Of a stretch of DNA of 64,000 nucleotides, positions 43,282 through 54,818 are shown one piece after another (the stretch's first letter is position 1; the number at the start of each line of letters is the position of its first letter). Location: assembly GCA_026210745.1 (NCBI GenBank), contig CP110631.1, positions 1,922,001 to 1,986,000 of the forward strand, given 5' to 3'. Under the pieces are notes generated by a model that did not search any database, was not told the DNA's origin, and was given only the letters and a program-made list of their open reading frames with translations. Origin of the DNA: Exobasidium rhododendri (taxonomy: Eukaryota > Basidiomycota > Exobasidiomycetes > Exobasidiales > Exobasidiaceae). The translations under genes and the position numbers were made by a program.

Positions 43282-44999
43282 ATGCCCGGTGCGACGGATG
43301 AGAACGTTGCAAATGTGTTTGAGGCGCTCAGTATCTCGGGAAAGACAGGTAGCGCCAAGCAGAGGTTCACTTCGACCAATGGAGGAGGAGTTGGGGGTGG
43401 TGCCGAAATACAACCCCCAAGAGATCCACTCAAATTGGCATTAAGAGACCTGCAAATACAGCAAAACTCATCAACACAACAGCGAGCACCCAGCATGCTG
43501 ATTCGAAAGGCAAGTATGGATCGGACGAACAGGATCCCGAGTGTCGTGCGAAAGCCCAGCATGGATCGAGTAGGCAACGTCAATGGAGGGGGAACAGGTA
43601 CAGGAGCAGGAGGTGCGAATAGAAAGCCAAGCGTAGACCACTACAGCCACGCACCTACTCTGATACGGAAAGGAAGCTTGGACGGTCTCAGCGTCAATCT
43701 GAACACGAAGAGGGTGGTCAGTAATAGTAGTAACAACAGTAGTAGCAGCAGTAATGTCAAGTCAGTCAATCTAGTCGCAGCACGCAAGGTCGATATCGGG
43801 ACCTACGATGGCAGTCTGGAAAGGGATGAGAGACGAGGACGGAGATCGTATGTGGGCAACTTGTTGGATCTCGATGCAAAGCAGTGAGTATGATCTTCTC
43901 ACTTAAGTCACCGCGTCTTGCTTCGGTGGCTCATTCCGCTTTCCATTTGTAACCCACAGGCTCGCAGTACCTCAGCAGAAGCAGTGGTCTTTACATGACT
44001 TTGAGCTCGGCCATCCACTCGGGAAGGGGAAATTTGGACGGGTATTCGTGGCAAGAACAAGAGCAACACCTGGCAGCAACGGTGCCAGTAGTCCCGGCTA
44101 CATTATTGCCCTGAAAGCCCTGTACAAAGACGAGATTCGGAAGGAGGGTCTGGAGCTGCAAGTACGAAGAGAGCTGGAAATTCAGATGAATCTAAGGTGA
44201 GAAAAAAGGCGACCCATTGCTATCTCCTGCGTTTGTTTCTGGTGGCTGACGAAGCTGTGGACTGTTGTACAGACATCCCCACGTCCTACGACTGCACGGC
44301 TTCTTCCACGACGAAGGGCGAATCTTCATGATGCTCGAATTCGCAGGAAAGGGCGAACTCTACAAAATCATGAGCCGACTGCCCGATTGTCATTTTGACG
44401 AAGCTGAATCGGCCAAGCTGACTGCACAAATGACCGATGCCTTGGCCTATCTTCATCATAAGAACATTCTGCATCGAGACATCAAGCCGGAAAATCTGTT
44501 GATGGATCTGAAGGGGGACTTGAAGGTGGCCGATTTTGGATGGAGTGTCCACGCACCAAACACTAGACGGACGACGATGTGTGGAACGCTGCAATACTTG
44601 GCACCGGAAATGGTCGAAAAGACGGAACACGACGAGAGTGTAGATCTGTGGTCGCTAGGCGTGCTGATCTACGAGTTCCTGTACGGCTCACCGCCCTTTG
44701 AGCACTCGGATCCAGAGGAACAAAAGCAGAGAATTCGAAAAGTCAGGTATACCTTCCCCAAAGACCACAAGGGAAGGGAGCTCATCCCAGTCTTGGCTCA
44801 AGAAGTCATCTCGGGACTGCTAAAGTACAACGGAGCGCAACGTCTTCCCTTAAATCAAGTTCTTCTCTCCAGCTGGATGCAAAAGTGGCAGCCGAACACG
44901 ATCAAGCAAGCTATCGCAGGGGGATACCTCTGGGAAGTGGGTCAGGAGCCGAGAAAGGAAAAGCTGCCCGCCACAAGGTACTACAATCATCTCCGCTAA
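43282..44999 (+). CDS. IPL1: Aurora kinase (Ipl1/Ark1 type)
   Basis: Three exons: 43282-43883, 43960-44196, 44273-44999; 521 residues from the ATG at 43282. In-frame ATGs at 43084 and 43108 would add up to 66 residues; the added sequence looks like leader, so I prefer the shorter form. Aurora is the catalytic subunit of the chromosomal passenger complex and corrects kinetochore attachment. Kinase domain from about residue 215: [18 protein letters not shown] glycine loop, [10 protein letters not shown] with the ATP lysine, [14 protein letters not shown] with catalytic D349, DFG 367-369, and the Aurora activation loop [16 protein letters not shown] with T381 as the expected autophosphorylation site. 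The disordered N-terminus carries four R-K-x-S-[MVL]-D repeats. Convergent with GDH2, 104 bp between stops. Confidence 0.93.
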
Positions 45000-45103
45000 G
45001 GGCACGCCGTGTCATCAGTACTGAATAGATCGATCCTTGTAATGATAATTAATGCCAGCCTTGTAAAGGAAAAAAACAAACACAAACGTCTCCCTGCTCC
45101 CTT

Positions 45104-48100
45104 CTACACCCGCTGGCCGCTTTCGAGGGCGTGGACATGCTTGTAGAATGAGACGGCACTAGCGCCGGCTCCATTCTGGTAGATAAAGTCAGCGGCCAAG
45201 AAAGCGGCAAAGGCACTCAAGGCATACGCCCGTGGGATCCGACTGATCAACTCGTCCAGTCCCACCTTTTCAATCAACGTCTTGGGAAAGACTTGTGCCA
45301 TGACTGCACTGCGAATCTTGGGCTGATCGAACAAGTCAGTCGCTTCCAATTCCTCACTCAGCGTGTTGAGAGCTTGAGACAGTTCCGTCGAGATGATCGA
45401 TCTTGGCTTGCCAGTCTTTTGATGCTCGGACCAGATGGCTTCAAACTCCTTGGCAGCGTTGGCGCAGATGATGTGTTGAATGTCGGCCACATACGAAAGG
45501 TAGAATGGTGGTGGATTCCCGTCCTTGAAGGTCATGTTTTTGGTGTACTCTTCGTCTGTCAGGCTGAGTCCACACAGGACCTCGAGACTGCTGCTCGTCA
45601 CGCCTCCCTTGTTGGCACTTGCATCCGGGAACAGGATGACACCGCGTCTTTCCAGCTCGATTCGAGCTTGCTTTGTGATGAACAGATTGGCCCCCTCGAC
45701 AATGTACTTGAAGTTGCACTTTCCGTCCGCGTCAAACAGCTTCTTCACGTTGCTGATGTTGATCGTCTCCGGTCGTCCTCCACACGGCACAAACATGTCA
45801 CTCTTGAAGATCAAGTGAGCGTTGTTACGGAACGCTACTCCATCAGGGATCACTTCTCCACTAGGCAGACGAACGTCATTCTCTTCCACCAAGACTCGAT
45901 ATCCATCCTTGGACAACTTTTTCACATCAAAGTCGACGATCATCTTTCTTGTCTTTGCCAAGCGAATCAATTCTGGTCGATCAATTCCGACGGGATCGTA
46001 CAAGACACCAGACCCATCAATGATGGCTACCGTACGATCCTTGGAAAGCAAAATCTCATTCGACCCTAGATCTCCATCGGGTCCTCCCGTCTGCACCTTT
46101 GTGACTTCAGTCTCCTTCAAACCTAGCTTGCGATAGATGCCGACCTCATACTGCCGGACAGAAAGCGACGTCATGCCCCACTTGTCGTGTGGTACTCCTC
46201 CCAATGTGGCAGCCGTCTTTCCAGTCGTGAACGACTTCCACCAGGGTGCTCCGCGCGCCCTGGCATGCTCGGCACCCCAGTCCATGTAATCAGCTGTACC
46301 TTCATCCGGACCCAAGAATAAAATCTCTTCCTTTCCCAGCAAGTCCACGATCTCTTCTTTTACACCGGGCGTTTCCCCCTTGATCAAGATGTCACAGATG
46401 GCGTCGACGTACTTTTCAAAGACTAGTCGTGGGTCGGCGTCCAAAGTAGGCAAGATGGTGCCCTTGGAACCACCTTCTGGGATGTCTTTGTTCTTGAGAT
46501 GCTGCGTGCTAGCCAATGCATAATTCTCATCAAACAGTGATCGCTGATTGACCGAATACGCTTCACGATTTCGGCTTCGGACGATTCGAATGCCTCCTCT
46601 GGCTACATCTCGGAAGCGAACGTGAAAACCTCTGAACTCGGAGCCAACGACAAAGATGATTCCAAACGGTTTCAAGGGGTACTCTACGTCGGGCAAGAAG
46701 TTGGGATCCAATCGGAAACTGAGTGCTACTTTGGTAGGCGTGTAAAAGTTGGTCTTCAAGACCGCCTTGTTGAAGAAGAGCAACGCCTCCAAGACTTGCC
46801 TTTCATGTTTGTTTCCTGCCACTTTGCGAATGCGATCGTACATCTGATCGTCAGTCAGCACCTCCTCCTTGACTAGTCGTTGGTAACTCAAGGTCGGTAC
46901 CAGCTCTTGATCTCCTCCTCCTGGATAGTGAATGTTGGCAAAGTGAACGTAAAGAAGTCGAACGATGTCGGGATGAGATTGCATGACTTCTTGGATAGAC
47001 TGACGAGTGAAAGTCTCCTCTCGAAATCGAAGTTTGATGTCATTCAAGATCGATTGATGGGCGGCATCGTTGTCGTCCAGAGTATTTCGAAGAGCTTGGT
47101 ACGCCAGACCTAGGCGATTGCAAAAGTGCTGAGCAAAGAGCCACCCTACATAAGCATAAGTAGCTTCCTGCACTGCGTGTCCCACTTCGATTGCTCCGGG
47201 CTGGAAAAAAGGGTTGTTAGGGAGGACGTACAACAGACTGGCTTCTTTAATGATCTGCCAAATGCTGTGCTCAATCGGTGGGCTCTTGGAGCCAGGCATG
47301 GGGTTCAAGTAGATCGAGATGATGGAGACATTGTTGCTGTGCATTGTGTGTGGTAAGGCTCGATTCAGTCACACTGTGCATCCAGCACCCGTAAAGTAGG
47401 CAGGACTCTCGGGAGACTCACCTGAACTGCTCCACGTATTTGCGAGAAGAGAAAAGTCCGTAGAAGTGGTACAGATCCGAGAGGGCGCTGAAGTAGCTGG
47501 TCGTTGTCTCCATTCGGTAACCAATGACGATTCGTCGTTCCCGGCTGCCTTCTACTTCGAACATTTCTGTGTGTAAAAAGAAGGAGAGCGAAGAGACACA
47601 TCAGTACTACCGAAAAAAGGCAGACTCGGCCTTCGTCTTGCTACCTACCAATGACTGGTCCCTGTCTGTGCAAGACTTCATCCATGATTTCCTGATAGAT
47701 CTGCAACGTCTTCTCCGACGCCTTGCCGAGGAAAGTCTGATCACTGACTTTACTGATATCGCCCCATTCAGCACTATTCGTTGCAGGCACAGGCTGTACA
47801 AATTGACACTTGGAAACAAAGTAGCATCGCAGCTGTTGCGTCGACTTTGCTGAGACGGAGCCAGCAGCTCGATAAGTTTCGAGTCGAAAAGCGTTAGCAG
47901 GTGACGACTTATCCAGGTACTTTGCGTCGATTCTGCAAAGGAGGGGGAATGCGGAGAAGAGCTAAGCAAACGATCCCGCTAACAAGGTGCTCGTTGGGAA
48001 CTCTCACCTCCTTTCCCATTGCGGTCCTTCATTTGTGCTCTTTCCGGGCATACTGGAATGAATAAAGACAGCTCCAGTATCGGTGGCATGCTCTAGGTCA

Positions 48101-48646
48101 ATCTCTAGACTGTTGGAGTGTTTCGTAAAGGCCATAATTTTTGCACCATAGAGGGCCAAGATATGATCGCAGATCGTCTTGGGCGATTCAAGAGCAAAGT
48201 ACGTGTCCGAGATGCCTAGATTTCTACCGAGGAAGAGTGAAAGGAGGGGGGGGGAACAAAGGCATCAGTCTCGTTGCCACTACTACCACTCCTTCATCCT
48301 GGGTCTCTGCAATCGTGGTGACTCACTTATAGAACCAATCTACTTCGCCTTCTGCAATTTCCGGGGGAATGAATCCTCTTTCCTTGAGCATAGTCTTGAC
48401 TTGATTGGCTTGATCTGCTTTACCTTCGAAGACTGGATCAGTGTAGCCACTGCCAGCGTAAGAGGCAAACACACATCAGCAAAGGTGAGCATCTCGCAGT
48501 CATTCTGTCGAACATTCTACTTACGAATTGTTGGGAATAGAGGGAGTGTGAGGGCGATTCGGTGTTCCAGCACCCGAAGACGGAGAAAGCAAGCTTGCTT
48601 TGAGATCGCTCATCTTGCTTAGACCGTTACTGAAGCTTGAAGCCAT
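45104..48646 (-). CDS. GDH2: NAD-dependent glutamate dehydrogenase, large 115-kDa class
   Basis: Six exons: 48525-48646, 48327-48449, 48008-48223, 47649-47932, 47422-47566, 45104-47336; 1040 residues (yeast Gdh2 has 1092). It deaminates glutamate to 2-oxoglutarate with NAD, serving growth on amino acids as nitrogen or carbon source. The start ATG at 48646 gives MASSFSNGLSKMSDLKASLL. Conserved stretches after splicing include GYTDPVFEGKADQ, FIPPEIAEGEVDWFY, NLGISDTYFALESPK, VGSEFRGFHVRFRDVARGGI, KDIPEGGSKGTIL, DEGTADYMDWGAEHARARG, KTAATLGGVPHDKWGMTSLS and the dinucleotide-binding region around TGGPDGDLGSNEI. All five introns lie in the first third; the last 2233 nt are uninterrupted. No mitochondrial presequence is evident. 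Confidence 0.95.
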
Positions 48647-49792
48647 AATGATGACAGTGGTGATTCGTTACTTTTAAAGGTGGGAATAAGATGTACCGAC
48701 CTGTCTCTCTCTTCTTCCTGGCCAAACTTTATCAAAGGATGTAATCAAGACGTGACTAAAGGGTGAGGGGACAAGATGGCAGTGCACAGATATCCGTACT
48801 ACCTTTGCTCTCTCTTCTGCCTTGGTGTCGGGAATAAGCTCCTTTATCCTTCGAGGTGGCCAACGGGAATGGCACTGGAAGGGTGGATAGCTGAATATGT
48901 GTGTGGGCAAAGAGTCACATCAAGAAAACAATCAACGGCCCCCTTTATACCACATCTACTGCATCGCCGCCTCGGCTCTTTGCCTCTTGACAACTACTTT
49001 TCCTTTTCGCCCTTGAACCAAAATCGCGAGGGGCAACAAACACGTCTAATAATAAGCACCCCCCTTACTTTAATTCTTTCCCCCCCCCCCTTCTCGTAGT
49101 TTTAAATTGTTGAAGATATTACGCCACTGACAGGGCATGTGTGGGTGTGTCTCTTCAGAGAAAACATAGATGACCCGCAACGGACTCGAGACGACCTGTT
49201 GCATGACTCAAGGAAGGAGAGAATGGTCACGTCTCCGATATGTGAGGTCAAGTATTGGCTCTCGAGGTAGAAATCTATCACATCTGGACCCCATTTAGAC
49301 GTTAGATTCGATCCGATCTTTAAGGTGTGCTTTCGGAACAGAGTGGTACCAACGTATAGATAGCCTTCCTCTCCTCCCCCACCCTGAGCCCTGGGCGCGT
49401 GCTGTGTTGGCCAGAAGGGGAATTGATGCAGATCGGGACTTTCGCCGCGGGTAGACAGTCCGCACGCCACGCGATTCAGGTCACCTCATGCCCCGAGACG
49501 ACAAGGGCAGCAGAGGTATTCATTCATTCATACCACGGCACAGCGCTTTAGATTTGAGCAGATTACACAGAAGGAACCCCTCGAAGGATGTGGAAGAAAG
49601 AAAGCTTGAAGATCACGGAGGGGATCACGGAGATGGAGATTAAGATAGGAATAGTACAGTGACAGACGATACACGAGGCACCAAGTATAGGAGTGGGGGG
49701 GGGGTGAGAGACCAGATGGGAGAGGGAGATTCAGTATCTATTAATTAAGTGCGAAGAGACTGCCCATTTGGGGAAGGCAAGATCGAGAAGCA
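48647..49792. other. 1.1-kb gene-free interval upstream of GDH2
   Basis: Lies between the GDH2 start and the stop of the Zn2Cys6 gene, both on the minus strand. A minus-strand frame at 49102-49470 shows no family features. Runs of C (about 49081) and G (about 49697) are present. It presumably holds the GDH2 promoter and the 3' end of the factor gene. Confidence 0.55.
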
Positions 49793-52700
49793 TCATTGCG
49801 AGAAGGTGTTGTTCGGGTTGGAAGGTATATTACCGTTGTTGGGGTTGCCATCGTTGCTGAATTCGTAAGCGAATTCAAACAAGCCAGGCGTGCTCATCCA
49901 GGAGTGACCCATGCCAGCGCTGGGTGTTCCGAGAGAAATTGCGCCATCGTTTGCGTTGGTGCCGCTATTGGACGAGAATCCTGCATTCGATGAGATCATC
50001 TGGTTCGGTTGTTGCAAGCCGTAAGAGGACGAAGGGAAGGCGGCAGCAGCAGCGTTGTCTACTTGTGAATCTTTTCCAACATCCATGCCTCGTGAAAGTA
50101 GTTCCTGAAATTGAAAATTGACACTTGGACTGTTGAATTGCTGTTGCTGAAGTGATTGTTGTGCTGCTTGTGATTGAGGAGCGGGCAGCGATCCCCCACC
50201 CAATGGTAACTTGAAAGATTCTGCAGCAGGCACTCCAGTCATGTTCCCTTGATTGAGGATCCAATTCCAGAAGCCATCTAATCCTGTAGGTTGGTCCACT
50301 GCCGGCGAGATACCTTGACCAGCAATCGAAGGAACTAAGTTGACTTGGTTAGGAGAGTCCTGGTCCGTGTGAAGTTGACTTCTGCTACTGCTATGACTCA
50401 TTCGGCCACTGCTGCTGTCGTTGCTACTGTTATGATCTCTGTCTTTGTTCGCTCGTCCGCCGCCGTGCAAGGAGCTGTGGCCGCTATCGCTCGCTCCGCT
50501 TCCCATCATTTGATCGTATGGATTCTTTCCTCCTACCCCAGCTCCTCCTCCTCTTCCTCCTCCACTACTACCGCTACTGGCACCACCACCACCGCCGCCA
50601 CTGCTCATACTACCTGGACTGCTGTTGTTATCGCACTCGGCCAAAAACTTCTCAAAGTCAAACGATTGGCCGTTTTCCTCTTGAAAGGGCGCAAAAGATT
50701 GAGACAAATCAAATCCATTAGCAGCAATAGCGTTGTTGCCTTGTCCAAATCCATTGTTGTTGTTCTGGAAGGACGCAGAGGAAAAGGAACTCGGCTCATC
50801 GTACTGCGCCTTTCCTCCCATCAACTGTTCGAACAATTGCCTTGACTGCTCATCCTTCGTTGCACTGGCTAGCTGCACATCATCCATCATCGTCTCGCCA
50901 TGACTTTCACCGTCTCCCTCTTCACCAACATTGGCGGTCTGATCAACTTTCAAGGGTTCTTGGCAGTACGCTGCTTTTGCCACTCGACGTGCCAAGTTTA
51001 GTATGTTGTTCTTCTTCAACTGTCCAGAATTGCCGTCCCGCTTCCTCTTGAACATGTCGCTCTGATCACTCGTTTGCTTCCACCTGACTTCTTCTTCTTC
51101 GAGTAGCGCTTCAATAACTCGAATGTTGCTCTCAGTGGTAAGATGATTCGCTCCGATGTGTCGAAGCGCCTTCAACGCTTCGAACACCTCTCCACGAATG
51201 ATCTTACGTGTCGAGGCACTTGTGGGAGTCTGCAAAAGATCCAAGCAGAGAACGATGGCCGCAGAGAAAGACTGCCCCAGATTGGTGTACAATCGATCCA
51301 CCACACTGCATCGGCATCGAATCTTACTCTGAAGGTCCAAAATACTTCTCGCCAGCATCACACAGGTAGTCCTGGCACTAGCTCTGCTACTTAGTTGGGG
51401 CCGATGCAATCGCAGCAGCTTGTGGAACACAGATTGCAAAAAAAGCCATCTCTCGACCTCAATGTTTTCATTTGCGCCTTCCTCGGAGCCGAGCTTGTAA
51501 AAGGAGGGTGCTTGCTCCAGTAGGCCACGATAACGTCCATCCAGGTAAGCACTATCAGAGCAGTTCAATCGATTCGCATCCTGCTCGCTAGCGTTCTGCA
51601 TATCAACGTTCTCCCGATTCACGATCGCTACTTGCAATTGCGAAAGACTAAAGGACATTTCCGTGTGTTCCGAGGTAGGGCGAGGCGGTGGGAGTGGGTA
51701 TATGCACAAATCGCTATCATTGTAGTTGCCCGGCAAAGGTGTGTTGAATTGACTTGGATGGATCCGATAGACGCCGCCGTGCATTCCAGCCGAACACCAA
51801 TCCGACTTGACGAAATGATGCCAGATCCGCTTGGCAATCTCTCGTCGAATGGAGATGCCTGAATTCTCACCTGGCTTCGGTTGCATACCCTTGTTACCTA
51901 AGCGATGTAGTCCCATCTCCACTGCATTGGAGATGGCGACATTCATCAGTCCAAAGGTGTCCTTTCCTGATCCCATGGAGTGCAGGTTGATAAAGATGAT
52001 TGTCTGCAGAACAGAGATAGATTGAGAAGATTGGTACCTGGCTAGGACAAGGCAAGTCTGCGCAGCTGATCTCCAGAGATGCAACGTTCTTCCATCAAAG
52101 AAGTGCATGATCGAATCTGGTCTTTCGCAGGGGTGAAAGTGGAGAGCCAGCACTAGTATCATGAGAAAGAGTGAAAGCCAACCAGGATCGACACTGTTGA
52201 TAGCTCGAGCTCTCTTTTCAATCGTAGGTAGATCATAGAATCCTCTCATTTCCTTTTTGAAAGAAGGCAGGTGAAGGCAGTTGCCAGTGAGAAGTTTGAC
52301 TCGACTTTCGAAGCAGTCGACAAGATGTTCCGCCGATTCACGATCCGGCAGGCTACGAATGATAGCTCGAAGGACTGCCTCTCTTTGCAAGGCACCCTTA
52401 CATCCTACTACGTCGGAAACGCTCATCATGTCGCCTGCTGCTTCTGCTGCTGGGAATGCCCATCCGATTCCCCAACCGAGGAATGTTTCGGGTCCATAGA
52501 CGAGATTGAAGAGAGAGTCTTCGTGTCTCGAGAGAAGAATGCAGACCCTTTTTGCGGGGGGAATACGTTTGCCATCAGGACCAAACTCGGCATCCGGATT
52601 CTTCTTCAAGAGTTCTGCTAGAGCTTGACACTCCTTTGCCATCTTTGGCGTCTCGACCTCCGACGATCTTGCAAGTGACGAAGAGTCTCCCATTGCGGTA

Positions 52701-53896
52701 CAGCTTTGCATCTCCTTCGATTCTGCCTGCGTACATTTGGCTTCATCCACGGCCTCGGAGTCGTCTACACTCATGATGTCCTTCGTCTTATCTTGCTCAG
52801 CGTAATCATGAATGCTTTTCAAGGGAGCCTTTTCAATGATATCTCGCACTGAATTAGTAGAAGTTAATTTCTTGCCATCACACTCTGATCGCACGGTGCC
52901 CATAGCAAGTCCTTCCAGTACAAGAGCTGCGTCCTCGGTGTCGCTATCCACATCTCCACGATGAGGAGACTTGCTGGGAGCGCTGCTTGAGTTGAGATTT
53001 GGGTATGTAGCACTACCTTCTCGTAGTATAGATGGAAGACTAGGCATGTTGAAAGCCAAATCTGTACTGCTGGCACGATTCCTCATCCGATCAGAAGATG
53101 AGAAGGAATGCAGTCTTCCACTGTTCGGACTCGGTGAGTTGCTGATCGGTGGCAGCCTGCCCCCCAGATTGTCTCCTAGAGCTGTGTTGAAGAAAGCATT
53201 CGGCAGCTTCGGCGAAGACAGATGTGAATTGGATGAGGTGGAAGAGCGATGCGACGACAAGAAATGAGGTGAAGGGAAATGATCAGATTGCTGATTGGCT
53301 TGATTGGAGGCGAATACTGGTAGTGCACTTTTGCCGTTGCCGTTGCCTCCACCACCATACGGCGCACGAGATGGAAAGCCTGGCGGTGAAAACCTACTGG
53401 GAGACAAGCTGCTAATCCCAGAGCTGCTTTCCGAAGTAGAGTTCTTTTGAGCCAATACTTGTTCCAATTGCGCCAACCTAGCCTTGATAGCATCGACCTC
53501 GGAAGCGCTGGAAGAGACCGGTGGTGAACCGGAAGGAGCGTGACCGTATTCTCCACTGGAGTGCGAGTGCGAATGTTGCTTTTTGCCTTGGCCTTGGATG
53601 ACTTTCACACTACTTTGAGGGCCACGCTTGTTTGGATCAAGGCGACAGTACTCTTCATCTCCTCTCTTTATGCACTGCTGACAAGGGATGACTCGATCGC
53701 ATTTGACCTTTCTCTCCCTGCATAGTGTACAACTGAGCGCGGCTCTGTTACGCTTCTTAGGCGGCGGTCTGATCGAAAGATCTCCGTTGCGAGTGTGCTG
53801 TGATGCGGTTCCTGAAGACGAATCGGAGTCTTCTCCTCCTTCGACTCTCTCGTCTGCGTAGTGATCCTGCCGAACTGGATGCCCGAAATTGGCCAT
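49793..53896 (-). CDS. Large Zn2Cys6 fungal transcription factor
   Basis: Single exon, 1367 residues from the ATG at 53896 (the frame is open a little further from TTG only). The binuclear zinc cluster is at the N-terminus with cysteines 56, 59, 66, 72, 75 and 84 (C-x2-C-x6-C-x5-C-x2-C-x8-C), preceded by the basic KKRNRAALSC. A Ser-rich linker follows, then a 'fungal-specific transcription factor' middle homology region about residues 450-900 (EDSLFNLVYGPETFLGWGIG, ESRVKLLTGNCLHLPSF, VDPGWLSLFLMILVLALHF, RREIAKRIWHHFVKSDWC). The last ~330 residues are low complexity, rich in Gly, Ser, Asn and Gln, probably an activation domain. The target pathway cannot be assigned. A small upstream exon is possible because a splice-acceptor-like site precedes the ATG. 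Confidence 0.88.
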   Translation of the reverse strand: MANFGHPVRQDHYADERVEGGEDSDSSSGTASQHTRNGDLSIRPPPKKRNRAALSCTLCRERKVKCDRVIPCQQCIKRGDEEYCRLDPNKRGPQSSVKVIQGQGKKQHSHSHSSGEYGHAPSGSPPVSSSASEVDAIKARLAQLEQVLAQKNSTSESSSGISSLSPSRFSPPGFPSRAPYGGGGNGNGKSALPVFASNQANQQSDHFPSPHFLSSHRSSTSSNSHLSSPKLPNAFFNTALGDNLGGRLPPISNSPSPNSGRLHSFSSSDRMRNRASSTDLAFNMPSLPSILREGSATYPNLNSSSAPSKSPHRGDVDSDTEDAALVLEGLAMGTVRSECDGKKLTSTNSVRDIIEKAPLKSIHDYAEQDKTKDIMSVDDSEAVDEAKCTQAESKEMQSCTAMGDSSSLARSSEVETPKMAKECQALAELLKKNPDAEFGPDGKRIPPAKRVCILLSRHEDSLFNLVYGPETFLGWGIGWAFPAAEAAGDMMSVSDVVGCKGALQREAVLRAIIRSLPDRESAEHLVDCFESRVKLLTGNCLHLPSFKKEMRGFYDLPTIEKRARAINSVDPGWLSLFLMILVLALHFHPCERPDSIMHFFDGRTLHLWRSAAQTCLVLARYQSSQSISVLQTIIFINLHSMGSGKDTFGLMNVAISNAVEMGLHRLGNKGMQPKPGENSGISIRREIAKRIWHHFVKSDWCSAGMHGGVYRIHPSQFNTPLPGNYNDSDLCIYPLPPPRPTSEHTEMSFSLSQLQVAIVNRENVDMQNASEQDANRLNCSDSAYLDGRYRGLLEQAPSFYKLGSEEGANENIEVERWLFLQSVFHKLLRLHRPQLSSRASARTTCVMLARSILDLQSKIRCRCSVVDRLYTNLGQSFSAAIVLCLDLLQTPTSASTRKIIRGEVFEALKALRHIGANHLTTESNIRVIEALLEEEEVRWKQTSDQSDMFKRKRDGNSGQLKKNNILNLARRVAKAAYCQEPLKVDQTANVGEEGDGESHGETMMDDVQLASATKDEQSRQLFEQLMGGKAQYDEPSSFSSASFQNNNNGFGQGNNAIAANGFDLSQSFAPFQEENGQSFDFEKFLAECDNNSSPGSMSSGGGGGGASSGSSGGGRGGGAGVGGKNPYDQMMGSGASDSGHSSLHGGGRANKDRDHNSSNDSSSGRMSHSSSRSQLHTDQDSPNQVNLVPSIAGQGISPAVDQPTGLDGFWNWILNQGNMTGVPAAESFKLPLGGGSLPAPQSQAAQQSLQQQQFNSPSVNFQFQELLSRGMDVGKDSQVDNAAAAAFPSSSYGLQQPNQMISSNAGFSSNSGTNANDGAISLGTPSAGMGHSWMSTPGLFEFAYEFSNDGNPNNGNIPSNPNNTFSQ

Positions 53897-54818
53897 CTTA
53901 TTTGCGTCTGGCGAAGGGTGAAAGGATGTACTACCTGACACTTGGCGCTGTGCACGGAACAAATGACGGTTTTATTCGAGGACCGAAGGCTTGCCTACTC
54001 GATGTTGTCCTATCGAGACAGTCCCTGCTCTGCCTTTTCCGTCTACCTGGCCGTTTCGGATGCGCTCTTGGTGGGGCGCAGCGATGTCGAGAGTGATGAG
54101 TGGCGTTAAGCTTTGAGAACGGATATAAGCGTGTCGTGGGTCGTACAGGGAGAGTGCACACACGTTGAGACTGTCGCCTTGAGACTGTGGTACTGGGATA
54201 GAAATCACAGCAACCTTTTCGTTCCGTTGATGTGTACTGCAATAGATTGCGAGTGATCAATAGCTATCCTTGACGCACGCAGAACGATGAGAGCGAGTGT
54301 GCACGTCTATCTTTCCTGTAAAGCCTTTTTTTTCTTTCTCTTTCTCTGTCCTGGTGTCTCTCACTACACAAGATGAGGAAAAACCCACATGTCACGGGCT
54401 GAGGTGCGGTACCTGAGCAGTCTAAAAGCTAAATAATGAAAGCGGCTTCGGCTACAGCCTATCTCCGTGACGTCTCATAGAATTCTTAAATGTGAATAGA
54501 GGGGCGCGCAGTATGTATACCTCTCAAGTGAAAGAAGCAAACAGAAGAAGTCCGTCGCTATTCGTCAGCCAGTGATGCTTCTGCTGCTGCTTTGGCGTAT
54601 TGATCCTACTCGTTGTACCTTCAAGCTGCTGGTGGCAGCGATCTTACGTGCACAATATATCAGATCAACACTACCGTTACATCGAGAGACGAACATCAAA
54701 CGCCCCTCTCTCTCAGACAGCTACATTCCCACAAGCACACTGCGCACTGATCTATCTCTATTGTCTCATTCCATATACTGATAGTATCTCTACATACATG
54801 ATTGCGCAATGGCCACAT
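53897..54818. other. 0.9-kb gene-free interval between the Zn2Cys6 gene and SSE1
   Basis: Upstream of the transcription-factor gene and downstream of SSE1. Several short frames, none with family features. A T-rich stretch lies near 54327-54345. No RNA gene seen. Confidence 0.55.

Noticed and set aside
45293-46069. 258-codon plus-strand frame inside GDH2
   Set aside because: Opposite strand of a strongly conserved enzyme exon; no recognisable domain.
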